From: Mucilaginibacter pallidiroseus
Lineage (GTDB): Bacteria; Bacteroidota; Bacteroidia; Sphingobacteriales; Sphingobacteriaceae
DNA length: 64,000 nucleotides
Reading direction: 5' to 3'
NCBI RefSeq assembly: GCF_007846085.1
Contig: NZ_VOEJ01000009.1
Location: 124,001-188,000 of the forward strand
This document shows, piece by piece, positions 50,975 to 59,329 of the stretch. A program made the translations under genes and the position numbers. The notes beneath the pieces are model-generated. The model was not told where the DNA came from, made no database searches, and saw only the letters and a list, made by a program, of their open reading frames with translations. Numbering within the stretch: the first letter of the stretch is position 1; every line of letters starts with the position of its first letter.

Positions 50975-51021
50975 GCGGTAATTTCAGTATTGCCTATAAG
51001 GTTAAGCCTTAAGGGACTATG

Positions 51022-51396
51022 TTATTTTAAGCAGAAGTTGTCGTTTTTTGCAATACGGCTTAACAGTAGTTGCTGGTGTTTTTCCAACAGATCAATGTAT
51101 TTATCCTTCCATATCCCGTCTTCGGTTGACTGAATATGAGAGTCCATTACATTATTAGAATATTGCTTGTTTGAAACTTCAAACTCTTCAGAAGTAAAGT
51201 ACTCCGGAAATTCCTGACTGAAATCATGTCGAATGATTCGTCCTATCTTTAACATCACATCATATTTCAGATGCTTATTTTGAAAGTAATTATATATACT
51301 TCTTCTATTTACATTTAGAGCTATAGCAAGCTCAGTAATGCTAAAACCGTTCTTCCTTACCAGGTATTCGGTTATTTGCCCGTTATGTTTTTCCAT
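51022..51396 (-). CDS. Helix-turn-helix regulator
   Basis: The start at 51396 (MEKHNGQITEYLVRKNGFSI) is preferred to a longer frame. The 124-residue protein has an HTH of the type ITELAIALNVNRRSIYNYFQ (about residues 20-40), as in phage-like and Bacteroidota small regulators, followed by a polar C-terminal half. It could repress itself or mobile-element functions. Target unknown. Confidence 0.7.
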   Translation of the reverse strand: MEKHNGQITEYLVRKNGFSITELAIALNVNRRSIYNYFQNKHLKYDVMLKIGRIIRHDFSQEFPEYFTSEEFEVSNKQYSNNVMDSHIQSTEDGIWKDKYIDLLEKHQQLLLSRIAKNDNFCLK

Positions 51397-51682
51397 GTTA
51401 GTGTATAACAAACATAGTAATTAAAGCCACTCGAAAATTAACATATAGCTAATAGTTGTATCAATTCCTTAACTAAAAATTAAACTTAGTGTAGTAAGTA
51501 CAACAGAAGGTTATGTGTTACAACATTTATAAATGTATTATAGTTGAGCAATTTAATTTAAGGCTATAAATTTAGGTGATTGTAACAATTAAAGTACATT
51601 TAATTTTTAATTAAATAGGTATACAAGAAAGTTACTAACAATTGCTCATATTTGTGTCATCATAGAACAAGGGGTTGTTCGT

Positions 51683-51824
51683 TGATCAATATTTAAACTT
51701 CTAATGCCATAATAAGCTTGGAAGTTTTTTTGTTTAAAGTAACTTTTGACGTGGTGCGTCGTATAAAAGTTAAATATTGATCATGAACCCTAAATTGCCT
51801 GGCTTAAGGGCCGGGCTTTTTATT
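51683..51824 (+). ncRNA. Candidate structured small RNA with terminator
   Basis: Within a 738-bp gap without genes, TGATCAATATTTAAACTT (51683-51700) pairs with AAGTTAAATATTGATCA (51767-51783). An alternative inner hairpin (51741-51771, AACTTTTGACG with CGTC and AAAAGTT) shares bases with the right arm. A terminator follows at 51797-51824 (GCCTGGC-N6-GCCGGGC then TTTTT). A CATATTTG box at about 51645 could be its promoter. No known RNA family is recognised; a decayed mobile element is an alternative. Confidence 0.45.
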
Positions 51825-52134
51825 CTTTACTTTGTTGATGATCGGAAGGCTATCTATCATCTTTGAAGTAATGTAACGATGATAGAATTATTATTACAGA
51901 GCTATCAATGTAATGCTTGCATATCTACATTTTAACTGACTAATGCCTGATCCTGGAAAGAGTGGATTAATATTAAGATTTGTTAACCAACCCTACCAAA
52001 CTATCAGGCGTTCAACAAAGACACATAACGGACAAAAAATGCCCATTAAGCAAAGCTGCACCAGCGAAGTTAAATATTACGCTAAGATACAATGAGATGT
52101 CGTTCAATGAGCGTGAAAGCAAGCTTTTCATCAT

Positions 52135-52590
52135 ATGATTTATTCCCTAGTTTATATAAGTAAGGCTAATACAGATATGTCGCAGGAAGATCTGCTAAGA
52201 ATATTACACATATCAAGGGAATGGAATGAAGAACATCAAATTACGGGGATGCTGCTTTATATCCAGAGCAAACTATCGAATCATTCGCACGGGAGATTTA
52301 TACAGGCTCTTGAAGGTGACAAGACTGATATAATTGAAATCTTTGATAAGATAAAGTTTGACAATAGGCACCGCGATGTAACCGTCTTAAATCAATGTTA
52401 TATCGCTGAAAGAGAATTTAAGAATTGGGCTATGGGCTTCGAATCTATAAAAGAAATCGATTTATCTGCCCTACCTAATATTTTTGAGCTTGATGAACAA
52501 TTTGGTACTAAAGACCCTTCCTCTATCTTTAAACCGGCCTTAAGTATGATGAAATCTTTTTATGGCTTGACCCAAACTTATGGTAAATAA
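52135..52590 (+). CDS. BLUF-domain blue-light photoreceptor
   Basis: The 151-residue protein is a short BLUF protein: Tyr7 in MIYSLVYIS, Asn31 in EWNEEHQITGMLLY and Gln57 in GRFIQALEGD are the flavin-contacting residues of the family, and the NRHRDVTVL motif follows. BLUF domains bind FAD and shift hydrogen bonding on blue light. The C-terminal 40 residues are a short helical cap without output domain, so it likely signals by protein contact. No partner is obvious nearby. Confidence 0.9.
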   Translation: MIYSLVYISKANTDMSQEDLLRILHISREWNEEHQITGMLLYIQSKLSNHSHGRFIQALEGDKTDIIEIFDKIKFDNRHRDVTVLNQCYIAEREFKNWAMGFESIKEIDLSALPNIFELDEQFGTKDPSSIFKPALSMMKSFYGLTQTYGK

Positions 52591-52789
52591 TTCAATTTAA
52601 TTAAAATGTCGATTGCGACTGACCTTCAATAGTCTCAACATACTACATTAATCAGTTTAACATTCCCTGCAAAGACAAGGGTAAATACCTCACAATCGGA
52701 GCACCGTTCTACATTCTTGTAACTAAAATGTATGTGGCTTATAAATAGCTAATTAACTAATAACTTTAATTAACCAATTAAGCCATCTT

Positions 52790-53824
52790 ATGAAAACACA
52801 TTTATTTAGAATTGCCATTCTTGGCGTATTGACAACTGTCACACTTTTATTAGAAGATTGTAAGAAAGACAGTGTCATTCCACAGAAAATTGATGCAACT
52901 ACGGATCCTGCATCGTTAAGTTTAAGCACTATGGCCTCGACCAATATTGTTAGTACCGTTGCTGGTACTCCAAACAGTACTGGCTTTGTTGATGGACCTG
53001 CTAAAACTGCATCTTTTAACGTACCTGCAGGCATTCAACTTGCTAAGGATGGATCTATTTACATAGCAGATCGCGCCAATAACGCCATACGGAAACTTAC
53101 TTCCGATGGGATAGTATCAACCCTTCCTTTAAATACACCTGCAAATTATAGCTTACAAAGTCCGACATCTGTAGGTGTTAATGACGCTGGGAATATCCAT
53201 GTTCTCAGTGTAATAGTTGATCAGGCAGGGCAAAGCTATATTTTTAATAAGCAAAACACATTCATAGCAGGATATGAAGTAACCTACACTGCCCTGGGTG
53301 CACTTGCCAAAGACCCCTACAATGATTTCTTTTGGTTTTCATCCGGTAATAATATTGGCAAATTGATAGTAGGCAGCGATGGATCAATAGGAAAGGATTA
53401 CATTCCGTATAACAAAGGGTTACTTACTGAAGAAGAACAAAGGAGAGGTCAAACCTTTAAGGGACTTTTTGTAGGGCGAAATAGGGTTGTTTATTTTTCT
53501 GTTGGTCCCCGAATGTTTAAATATACGCCGGGGGGTGCAACAGCGCAACTGTATCCAAATTTACCATTAGGAAATATTACGAGTATCGTTTTAAATGCTG
53601 ATAGTAGAACAATGTATCTTGCAGCAGATGGAAAAATTGAAAAAATCGTAGACGGAAAACTAACTGTACTTGCTGGTCCGAATAGTAGCGCATCTGATGG
53701 CCGTGACGGTGCAGGTTTGAAAGCTGACGTTCATGCATTAAGTTTAGCTCTGGGCGATCATGAAAATAGTTTATATTTCTCCGATAGCAAAACAAACACC
53801 ATCCGTAAATTGATGCTGAACTAA
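52790..53824 (+). CDS. NHL-repeat-like beta-propeller protein, probable lipoprotein or exported
   Basis: A 344-residue exported protein: hydrophobic start (MKTHLFRIAILGVLTTVTLL), then CKKDS; the Cys is preceded by Glu-Asp, a poor lipobox, unlike the paralog at 59330. The body has NHL-like repeats (SIYIADRANNAIRKL, NSLYFSDSKTNTIRKLML, ...). It is closely related in design to the minus-strand protein at 59330-60322 (GFVDGPAKTASFNVPAGIQL versus NLVDGPGPKAKFWKPHGISV, and SDGRDGAGLKADV versus ADGRDGVGLNADV). Ligand unknown. Confidence 0.8.
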   Translation: MKTHLFRIAILGVLTTVTLLLEDCKKDSVIPQKIDATTDPASLSLSTMASTNIVSTVAGTPNSTGFVDGPAKTASFNVPAGIQLAKDGSIYIADRANNAIRKLTSDGIVSTLPLNTPANYSLQSPTSVGVNDAGNIHVLSVIVDQAGQSYIFNKQNTFIAGYEVTYTALGALAKDPYNDFFWFSSGNNIGKLIVGSDGSIGKDYIPYNKGLLTEEEQRRGQTFKGLFVGRNRVVYFSVGPRMFKYTPGGATAQLYPNLPLGNITSIVLNADSRTMYLAADGKIEKIVDGKLTVLAGPNSSASDGRDGAGLKADVHALSLALGDHENSLYFSDSKTNTIRKLMLN

Positions 53825-53891
53825 TATCTTATAACTAGTATACGAACGCCTGGAAAGACCATATCTAACTTCAGGTCATATTATATTTGAT

Positions 53892-53919
53892 GATAAAAGC
53901 CCTAATTAGGGCTTTTATC
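53892..53919. terminator. Bidirectional terminator, perfect palindrome
   Basis: GATAAAAGCCCTAA is followed directly by its inverse, 28 bp in all, between two convergent genes. A and T runs on both sides make it work in either direction. Confidence 0.85.
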
Positions 53920-53921
53920 GT

Positions 53922-54854
53922 TTATGCAGGTTCATAAGTCACTTGCATAATATATTCTGCAGCTCTTTGAGCTTGTGCAGCAGCTTTAATTACAAGAGTC
54001 TTATCATTTTTCAAAGCACTAAGCCAGTTGTCAATGTAAGCTGCGCTATTATCAAAAGTAGCCTGACCGATGCCGCTTATGGCACCTAAGAAAGCTGCGG
54101 TCATTTCAGCGGTAAGTTCTTCCTTAGCATAGGCAGCACTTCCAAAGCCATCAGCGTTTAACAGTTCTCTCCTATTTAATCTGCTTTCATGGCCGGTACT
54201 GTGTGCCAACTCATGGAACAATGTGCTGTAAAAAGCTTCGTTAGATTTCGACCTTTTAAGGCTTGGTACAACAACAATATCGGTCGATGGTTGATAGTAT
54301 GCATTTGTACCGTTCTTGCGTATAGTGGGCTTATTAGGCATGCTAGCTATGACGTTTTCACAAGCTTCAATCTTCTCGGCTTCACTACGTTCTTTAACTT
54401 CAAAATGTGGAAACTCGATGCCTTCAGTTTGAGCTATATTAAACACAGTGTAAGCTTTAGGAACCATAATTGTTCTTGGCTTAGCGGCACTTTCAGTCGC
54501 TGGCTGAGGGTTTGTATCTTCTTGTTGATTCTTCAGTTCTACTGTAGCCCAATAGATGATTCTGATTCCTTTTTCGCCTTTCTTTATAGAGCCTTTAAGC
54601 TGATTGGCTTGTTTATAAGTGATGTAATAAGGCGTTGGGTAGCCTTTAATCATTGCATGGAAGTTGAGAAGGAATAAGTTCCATCCTCGGTAGTTGACAT
54701 TGGTAGTGATGTTCTTTGGTAAGCCAACTTGATTCCAGGGGCATTGCCAAATTACTGTACCCTCTTCTAATGCTTTGATAACTGCATCAGTTACCTCTTG
54801 GTAAGTGTCAACGAATGTGTTTGATTGGGTGGTTGATTGTGCTGTTGTAGCCAT
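53922..54854 (-). CDS. ArdC-like antirestriction protein (ssDNA-binding domain plus zincin)
   Basis: The 310-residue protein has an N-terminal ArdC domain (about 15-130: WQCPWNQVGLPKNITTNVNY, RGWNLFLLNFHAM, KGSIKKGEKGIRIIYW) and a C-terminal metalloprotease-like domain with HELAHSTGHESRLNR (zinc HExxH-x(n)-H) and YAKEELTAEMTAAFLG. ArdC proteins protect incoming single-stranded DNA of plasmids and conjugative elements against restriction. Its presence suggests that the surrounding segment is of mobile origin. The gene stands alone. Confidence 0.9.
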   Translation of the reverse strand: MATTAQSTTQSNTFVDTYQEVTDAVIKALEEGTVIWQCPWNQVGLPKNITTNVNYRGWNLFLLNFHAMIKGYPTPYYITYKQANQLKGSIKKGEKGIRIIYWATVELKNQQEDTNPQPATESAAKPRTIMVPKAYTVFNIAQTEGIEFPHFEVKERSEAEKIEACENVIASMPNKPTIRKNGTNAYYQPSTDIVVVPSLKRSKSNEAFYSTLFHELAHSTGHESRLNRRELLNADGFGSAAYAKEELTAEMTAAFLGAISGIGQATFDNSAAYIDNWLSALKNDKTLVIKAAAQAQRAAEYIMQVTYEPA

Positions 54855-55153
54855 GATCTTAATTGTTTAATGTGATTAAATGAATTAATTATGGCAGCCA
54901 TACAGCCTGTAAGACCCAATAAGGTCAAGGTGGAGAGCAACAAACTTTTAGGAACATGGAATAAATAGGATTGAGCAAGGGCATAGTGGGTTTATGCCGT
55001 GAAAGCTCTAAAGTTTTTGATACTACCTTGCGTCGTGGCAGCCTGAGCGTGAGGAAACCGTTTGGGAATTAACTGGCTAACTTTGCTTGCCAGGATTAAA
55101 TCTATTAGTTTATATTATTTAATTTAGCTTCAACAGTATAGTGGTTTACCTTC
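54855..55153. other. Leader of the ArdC gene with homology to the tRNA-proximal region
   Basis: No gene seen. The segment 54898-55092 shares ordered short blocks with 43559-43682: CATACAG, GGAAC/GGAATAAAT, TTTATGCCGT, CCTTGC and GCTAACTTTGCT-like (CTAACTTTGCT). It looks like a second, diverged copy of the same non-coding sequence, in the same orientation. Confidence 0.4.
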
Positions 55154-56464
55154 TTATTGAATAAATACTCCGAAACGTAAATTTATATTAGTCATGTGGT
55201 CGCGTTCAATTTTACATTTCATGTAGTGATGCCCTAAGTATTTACTATCTACAACACATTCCGTTTTATTTTCATACGCTCCAGCTATGTTATGTTCAAG
55301 ATCCTTATCAGCTTGGGCTTCCTTCCCCCGATTCTCAACTGTCCAAACAATACGTTCAAAAGACTGCTTGGCATAAGGCTGACCTTTGTAATATATTGTA
55401 AAACGCAACTTCTTGTATTTCGGAATAGATGTAAGATTTTGATGATACAAATGAAGATTATTTTCCCCCTCAGTAAACGTATGGCAAATCAGCTTAAAAT
55501 CTCTTTCGTCGATATCTAACGTTTTACCATCACTTGCAAGATTGATAAAATCAAAAGATTGTAGATATTTTTTCCAAAGGAATTGGTGTTGATTATACGC
55601 CATCTCCTGTACTATGTAACGATCTAAGACTTGCTGACCATCCTTGATAGTATATACCCAATCATAGAATTCTTGTGGCAAATCAAGCTCATTAACAACG
55701 TTACCGCCAATTACAATTGAGTTTGATTTTGCTCTTGCCTGAAGTTTCGCTGCAAGGTCTGTATGTAGACTTGTCGTTGTCAATTCGGAGCAGCCAGGAA
55801 TACCGTAATGCGACCATAATACCTTAGTATCGTTTCCAAAGTCTATTCCAATGCGTATTTTTATGGGCGACAAACCATTCTGTGTAAAGATATTAGCTAA
55901 GTCTTTTTCTGCATACTGACATAAAATAGATGCAGAATTTAAAGCGTTAATAAGCGCATCATTTTTCACATCGTTTCTTCGCGCAAATTGTACAAAAACG
56001 GCATCTCCTTGCAATCTATGAATGTGACCACCAAAAAAATTCGAAACATGTATACAAAGAGTCAATAGAGAATCCTTAATAAGGCGAACAGTTTCTAGAG
56101 GATGCTTTATGCCCAAACGGGTTGATCCCTTAATGTCAACAAACATGGATACACAGTGATGATAACAAAATGAATTATAGTTAACATCACTAAAATCTGG
56201 ATGAGAACCAATAACGATGTCTGTAAATGACGACTTATTGGGACCAAAAAGTTTTTTTAAACCGTCTTTATCAAATTCAAGAAGAACTTTATCTCCTATT
56301 AGTTGATTATTGAATTGTTGTGCTGCGAAATGTTTAACTGATTCGTTTCCCTTAAGTATTTCGGATGATATTGACCTTTTACGTTCTACTCCGCTATATT
56401 CGCTAAAATCGCTTTTCCGCAATATAGAATCGATTTCGCTTGAGTAATGTTCAAATAGTTTCAT
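55154..56464 (-). CDS. Pycsar-type class III nucleotide cyclase with AGS-C-like sensor domain
   Basis: The 436-residue protein has a class III cyclase core (about 100-300): metal-binding Asp110 in SMFVDIKGSTRLG, Asp154 in HRLQGDAVFVQF, and IRIGIDFGN further on. The C-terminal 85 residues (RIVWTVENRGKEAQADKDLE, then YLGHHYMKCKIERDH) match the AGS-C sensor pattern found on anti-phage cyclases. Pycsar enzymes make cUMP or cCMP on infection. The next gene upstream, which overlaps by 4 bp, encodes a Pycsar effector-like membrane protein. The nucleotide made cannot be told from this sequence. Confidence 0.83.
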   Translation of the reverse strand: MKLFEHYSSEIDSILRKSDFSEYSGVERKRSISSEILKGNESVKHFAAQQFNNQLIGDKVLLEFDKDGLKKLFGPNKSSFTDIVIGSHPDFSDVNYNSFCYHHCVSMFVDIKGSTRLGIKHPLETVRLIKDSLLTLCIHVSNFFGGHIHRLQGDAVFVQFARRNDVKNDALINALNSASILCQYAEKDLANIFTQNGLSPIKIRIGIDFGNDTKVLWSHYGIPGCSELTTTSLHTDLAAKLQARAKSNSIVIGGNVVNELDLPQEFYDWVYTIKDGQQVLDRYIVQEMAYNQHQFLWKKYLQSFDFINLASDGKTLDIDERDFKLICHTFTEGENNLHLYHQNLTSIPKYKKLRFTIYYKGQPYAKQSFERIVWTVENRGKEAQADKDLEHNIAGAYENKTECVVDSKYLGHHYMKCKIERDHMTNINLRFGVFIQ

Positions 56465-56982
56465 ATACCTTCAGATATTAATAAACCAACGATTGCCAAC
56501 ACTATCAACAGTTGAACAAATACTAATTTAGTTGCCCATTCGAGCTTTCTATACTTACTATTCAGTCCTTTGGCTAATTGGTAAACTTGCTTACTCAAAT
56601 CTTTTTCGAAATCAAGTTCGTCGCTTTCTAGTTTCGTTAAAAACTTTTCAGATGAATCGAACTCAGAAACCGAACCAAAATATATTACTGAATGATATGC
56701 TTCTGTAGAGGAGTTTCCAGACTCTGTAAACGGATACACTGCGAGTAATACAATTACCAAGCATAAAATCCCAGCAATTATTAATACAAACAAGCCTATA
56801 TTCAAGTATAACGAAAGGCGGGGTCCGACCAAACCCGACAATAATTTAAAATTGGTTAAAACCCCACCGCACAAGAATGTGTTAAATGCTAAAAGGAATG
56901 CACCTTTTGTGTTAGCTCCGTTGACGTATACGTCAAATCGTTGTAAGATAAACTTAAGTTGATCTTGAGAAATCTTTGACAT
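56461..56982 (-). CDS. Pycsar effector-like membrane protein (PycTM, DUF5706-like)
   Basis: A 173-residue membrane protein with the pattern of PycTM effectors: an N-terminal ANTKGAFLLAFNTFLCGGVL helix, a second helix (LNIGLFVLIIAGILCLVIVL ending LLAVYPF), a cytosolic insert with SVIYFGSVSEFD and YQLAKGLNSKYRKLEWA, and a C-terminal helix (LVFVQLLIVLAIVGLLI). In this family a cyclic pyrimidine binds the cytosolic part and the membrane helices damage the inner membrane, stopping phage growth by cell death. Stop and start codons overlap (ATGA) with the cyclase gene. Confidence 0.8.
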   Translation of the reverse strand: MSKISQDQLKFILQRFDVYVNGANTKGAFLLAFNTFLCGGVLTNFKLLSGLVGPRLSLYLNIGLFVLIIAGILCLVIVLLAVYPFTESGNSSTEAYHSVIYFGSVSEFDSSEKFLTKLESDELDFEKDLSKQVYQLAKGLNSKYRKLEWATKLVFVQLLIVLAIVGLLISEGI

Positions 56983-56993
56983 GGCTATAACTT

Positions 56994-57188
56994 TTATTTA
57001 CAAACTCCACAAGTTTTACCATTCTTAGCACAGCGTTTACAATACTTGCAATTCTTACAAGCTTTGCACGGACTATCCCCCACACAGGTAGCAACAAAAG
57101 TTTTTCGGGATGATTTTATTGGTTTAACTGAGTGGGCGCTTACAATTGTACCTGCGCCCAGTAATAGGAGAATTAGATATTTCTTCAT
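56994..57188 (-). CDS. Cys-rich small secreted protein
   Basis: The start at 57188 (MKKYLILLLLGAGTIVSAHS) opens a signal peptide; an upstream in-frame ATG at 57287 is unlikely. The 64-residue product ends in a Cys-Lys rich segment with eight Cys in 31 residues (CKACKNCKYCKRCAKNGKTC). It may bind metals or be disulfide-linked in the periplasm. It is 12 bp upstream of the Pycsar effector in the same direction, so co-transcription is possible; a link to defence is unproven. Confidence 0.65.
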   Translation of the reverse strand: MKKYLILLLLGAGTIVSAHSVKPIKSSRKTFVATCVGDSPCKACKNCKYCKRCAKNGKTCGVCK

Positions 57189-57454
57189 TGTGATAAAGTT
57201 GGTTCTCAAATTTAGTAAGCCGGCAAGACAAAAGCAAATGTAATTGACTGATAGATTGATAAGTGATAAATACAATGCTTTTGTCAATTCAGAAATATGG
57301 AAAAATATTACTTTATAGGGGTTGGTAAAAGTCTGAATTGAAAATATCTAAATATCATATTCACTTGGACAAATTTTACTATGGGGTATATACCCTGCTT
57401 AACTTTCTGTCCATAATTGAAAAGTTTAAATAAGGCCAATTTAAATTGACTTCT

Positions 57455-57508
57455 TAAAAGGTAACGTTCGTGATTCCATATGAGATATTTATCTATGTGA
57501 CCTTTTAA
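57455..57508. repeat. 54-bp inverted-repeat element, copy B
   Basis: TTAAAAGGTAAC (57455-57466) and GTGACCTTTTAA (57497-57508). It shares ATCTATGTGACCTTTTAAAT with copy C. It lies in the gap between the Cys-rich gene start and the fimbrillin-like gene; the rest of this 450-bp gap shows nothing else. Confidence 0.55.
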
Positions 57509-57583
57509 ATAAGTGTGTTAGAATTATGCTATTTGATGTGTTGTCTGTAAAGTAATAAGCGTTCATAGACTTTGATTTATAAC

Positions 57584-57612
57584 AAAAAAACCTCGACATA
57601 GTCGAGGTCTTC
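57584..57612 (-). terminator. Terminator of the fimbrillin-like lipoprotein gene
   Basis: On the minus strand ACCTCGAC-TAT-GTCGAGGT followed by seven T residues, 29 bp past the stop codon. Confidence 0.85.
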
Positions 57613-57640
57613 TTTATTATTTCGCTTAGCCGGATGGAGT

Positions 57641-58627
57641 TTATAAACGTTGTGTGCTTCCTGGTAGAGCAAATGGAATGTTTACAGGGCTGTTCCATTT
57701 AGTATCTACCGTTATATTAAAGTTAGCTGATTGTGCAAAGAAGTTTCCTGTAAACTTATACTGGGTATTAGGAGCAATATCATTGTAAACGTTTTCGAAG
57801 TTCTTAGGCAAAACCTTTTTTGCGATGATATTTCCCTTTGCATCCAGGCATTGCAGTGATATTTCAGGATAGCTATATGGAAAAACTATCGAACACAGTT
57901 CTACTCCTTTTTTACCAATATAATTAGCAGTAATAGGAAATTCAAATGATGCATCGGGATAAAAGTCATCACGCCTGCCACGATCCAAACCTCGAATACT
58001 AACTAGATCTAGTGATGTCGGATAGTCTACAAAAGTCAAAATAAATTTTGCAGCATTGGCAGGTATCGCATCATTTAAATGAATAGTAACCTTGCTCACC
58101 ATCCGGTGCATTATAACGGGCTTATTGATAGGCATACCAGTGAGAGTTGTATCAATGTTTGCAGCGTACATATTTGAAGTTAGCAACTTATAATCTAATG
58201 AAAAAGTAGGTCGATAATAACGGTTACCTCCACTAAGCGGAATAGTTTTAACGCTAATTTCTCCTGGAACATCTGATCCTACGAAGCTAAAGTTAGAATG
58301 ACCGTCCGGCACAGAGTCCTTTATCAATCCAAAATTTGGATCAGTTGCTGCAAACTGTTTAGTCTTAAATGACTCAAAGTCATTATAAAAACCAGGCTCC
58401 GGATATTTGCCTTTAGCGTATTGTAAATATTTAATCTGATCTTTTAACGCTGTTGTTGCATTGATACCATTCGTTGACAAACTTCCAGATGTCAAACCGA
58501 AATCACTAATACTAAATGTAACAACATTGGCAGTGGATGATGGAGTGGCGGTATTCGTTGAAGTTTTTTCTTTTTTGCAACCAGCAAGAATGAACACCAC
58601 AAATAGGGAGTAGAATATTTTTTTCAT
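57641..58627 (-). CDS. Fimbrillin/Mfa2-like surface lipoprotein
   Basis: The start at 58627 (MKKIFYSLFVVFILAGCKKE) gives a clear lipobox (LAGC, Cys17); a longer frame exists. The 328-residue product has a beta-rich body with IMHRMVSKVTIHLNDAIPA, followed by an IRGLDRGRRDDFYPDASFEF stretch. This resembles the Bacteroidota fimbrillin (FimA/Mfa) or its anchor subunits, with the R/H-M-V-x-K-V strand at the start of the second domain. Surface location likely; the fimbrillin assignment is moderate. Confidence 0.6.
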   Translation of the reverse strand: MKKIFYSLFVVFILAGCKKEKTSTNTATPSSTANVVTFSISDFGLTSGSLSTNGINATTALKDQIKYLQYAKGKYPEPGFYNDFESFKTKQFAATDPNFGLIKDSVPDGHSNFSFVGSDVPGEISVKTIPLSGGNRYYRPTFSLDYKLLTSNMYAANIDTTLTGMPINKPVIMHRMVSKVTIHLNDAIPANAAKFILTFVDYPTSLDLVSIRGLDRGRRDDFYPDASFEFPITANYIGKKGVELCSIVFPYSYPEISLQCLDAKGNIIAKKVLPKNFENVYNDIAPNTQYKFTGNFFAQSANFNITVDTKWNSPVNIPFALPGSTQRL

Positions 58628-58816
58628 TTCGTGATAAGATTTGATCAAAAATAATCTACTATTTATTAAGGGATTACCCAAAGGTACGGTTGATGCCTAT
58701 TATGTAAAGCTGTGTATACCTTGTAACCCTTGGACGTAAATCATGGCATCAATTTCACGCAAATTGGTCTCTAAAATTGAAAAAAGCCTAGGTAGAAATT
58801 AGTTTAAGATATCCTT

Positions 58817-58871
58817 TTAAAAGGGAACACTACTAAGTACAAGTGCGGCAGTTATCTATGTGACCTTTTAA
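58817..58871 (+). repeat. 55-bp inverted-repeat element, copy C
   Basis: TTAAAAGGGAAC (58817-58828) and GTGACCTTTTAA (58860-58871), 69 bp upstream of the next gene. It is the closest relative of copy B in its right arm and of copy A in the region following it. The rest of the 312-bp gap is plain AT-rich sequence. Confidence 0.55.
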
Positions 58872-58939
58872 ATGAATGTCTTACTATGAGCAAAACAACG
58901 CAAAGTCATTAAGCGTTAACTATTTAAACAATTAAGACT

Positions 58940-59167
58940 ATGAAAAGACTATTCACATGGCTAACCGTCGTAATGCTCGGTGTAGCTACATTCAACCAGG
59001 CAATTGCAGCTCCTTTTCAGGACACCACCAAGAAAACTAAAAGCGGTAAGCTTGACAAACGCTACAATGCTAACAAGCATCTAAAAAAAGACGGTACAAT
59101 GGATATGAGGTACAAGTCTAGCAAGAAGGCTGCTGCCAAGGCCAAGAAAGACACAACCAAAATGTAA
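58940..59167 (+). CDS. Small Lys-rich secreted protein
   Basis: A 75-residue protein with a signal peptide (MKRLFTWLTVVMLGVATFNQ, ending AIAA) and a strongly basic mature part with two related halves (GKLDKRYNANKHLKKDG and TMDMRYKSSKKAAAKAKK). Such short Lys-rich exported proteins are recurrent in Bacteroidota and unassigned. It follows the inverted-repeat element C. Confidence 0.65.
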   Translation: MKRLFTWLTVVMLGVATFNQAIAAPFQDTTKKTKSGKLDKRYNANKHLKKDGTMDMRYKSSKKAAAKAKKDTTKM

Positions 59168-59329
59168 TATATTAATGAGATCTAATACTCTTAAAAAGCT
59201 TTAGCTAATTGTTAGTAGGTGGTGAAGATAACATTAACAGTTATGCAAATCGCAACCGTTATTGGACCGGGAGTAGCTAAATGCACACATGCAAATTAGG
59301 TAACAGCATGTGTGCATCAATATTATGAT

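Noticed and set aside
57489..57698. 69-residue minus-strand frame overlapping the fimbrillin-like gene end
   Set aside because: It overlaps a terminator and the 54-bp inverted repeat, and its translation has no plausible structure.
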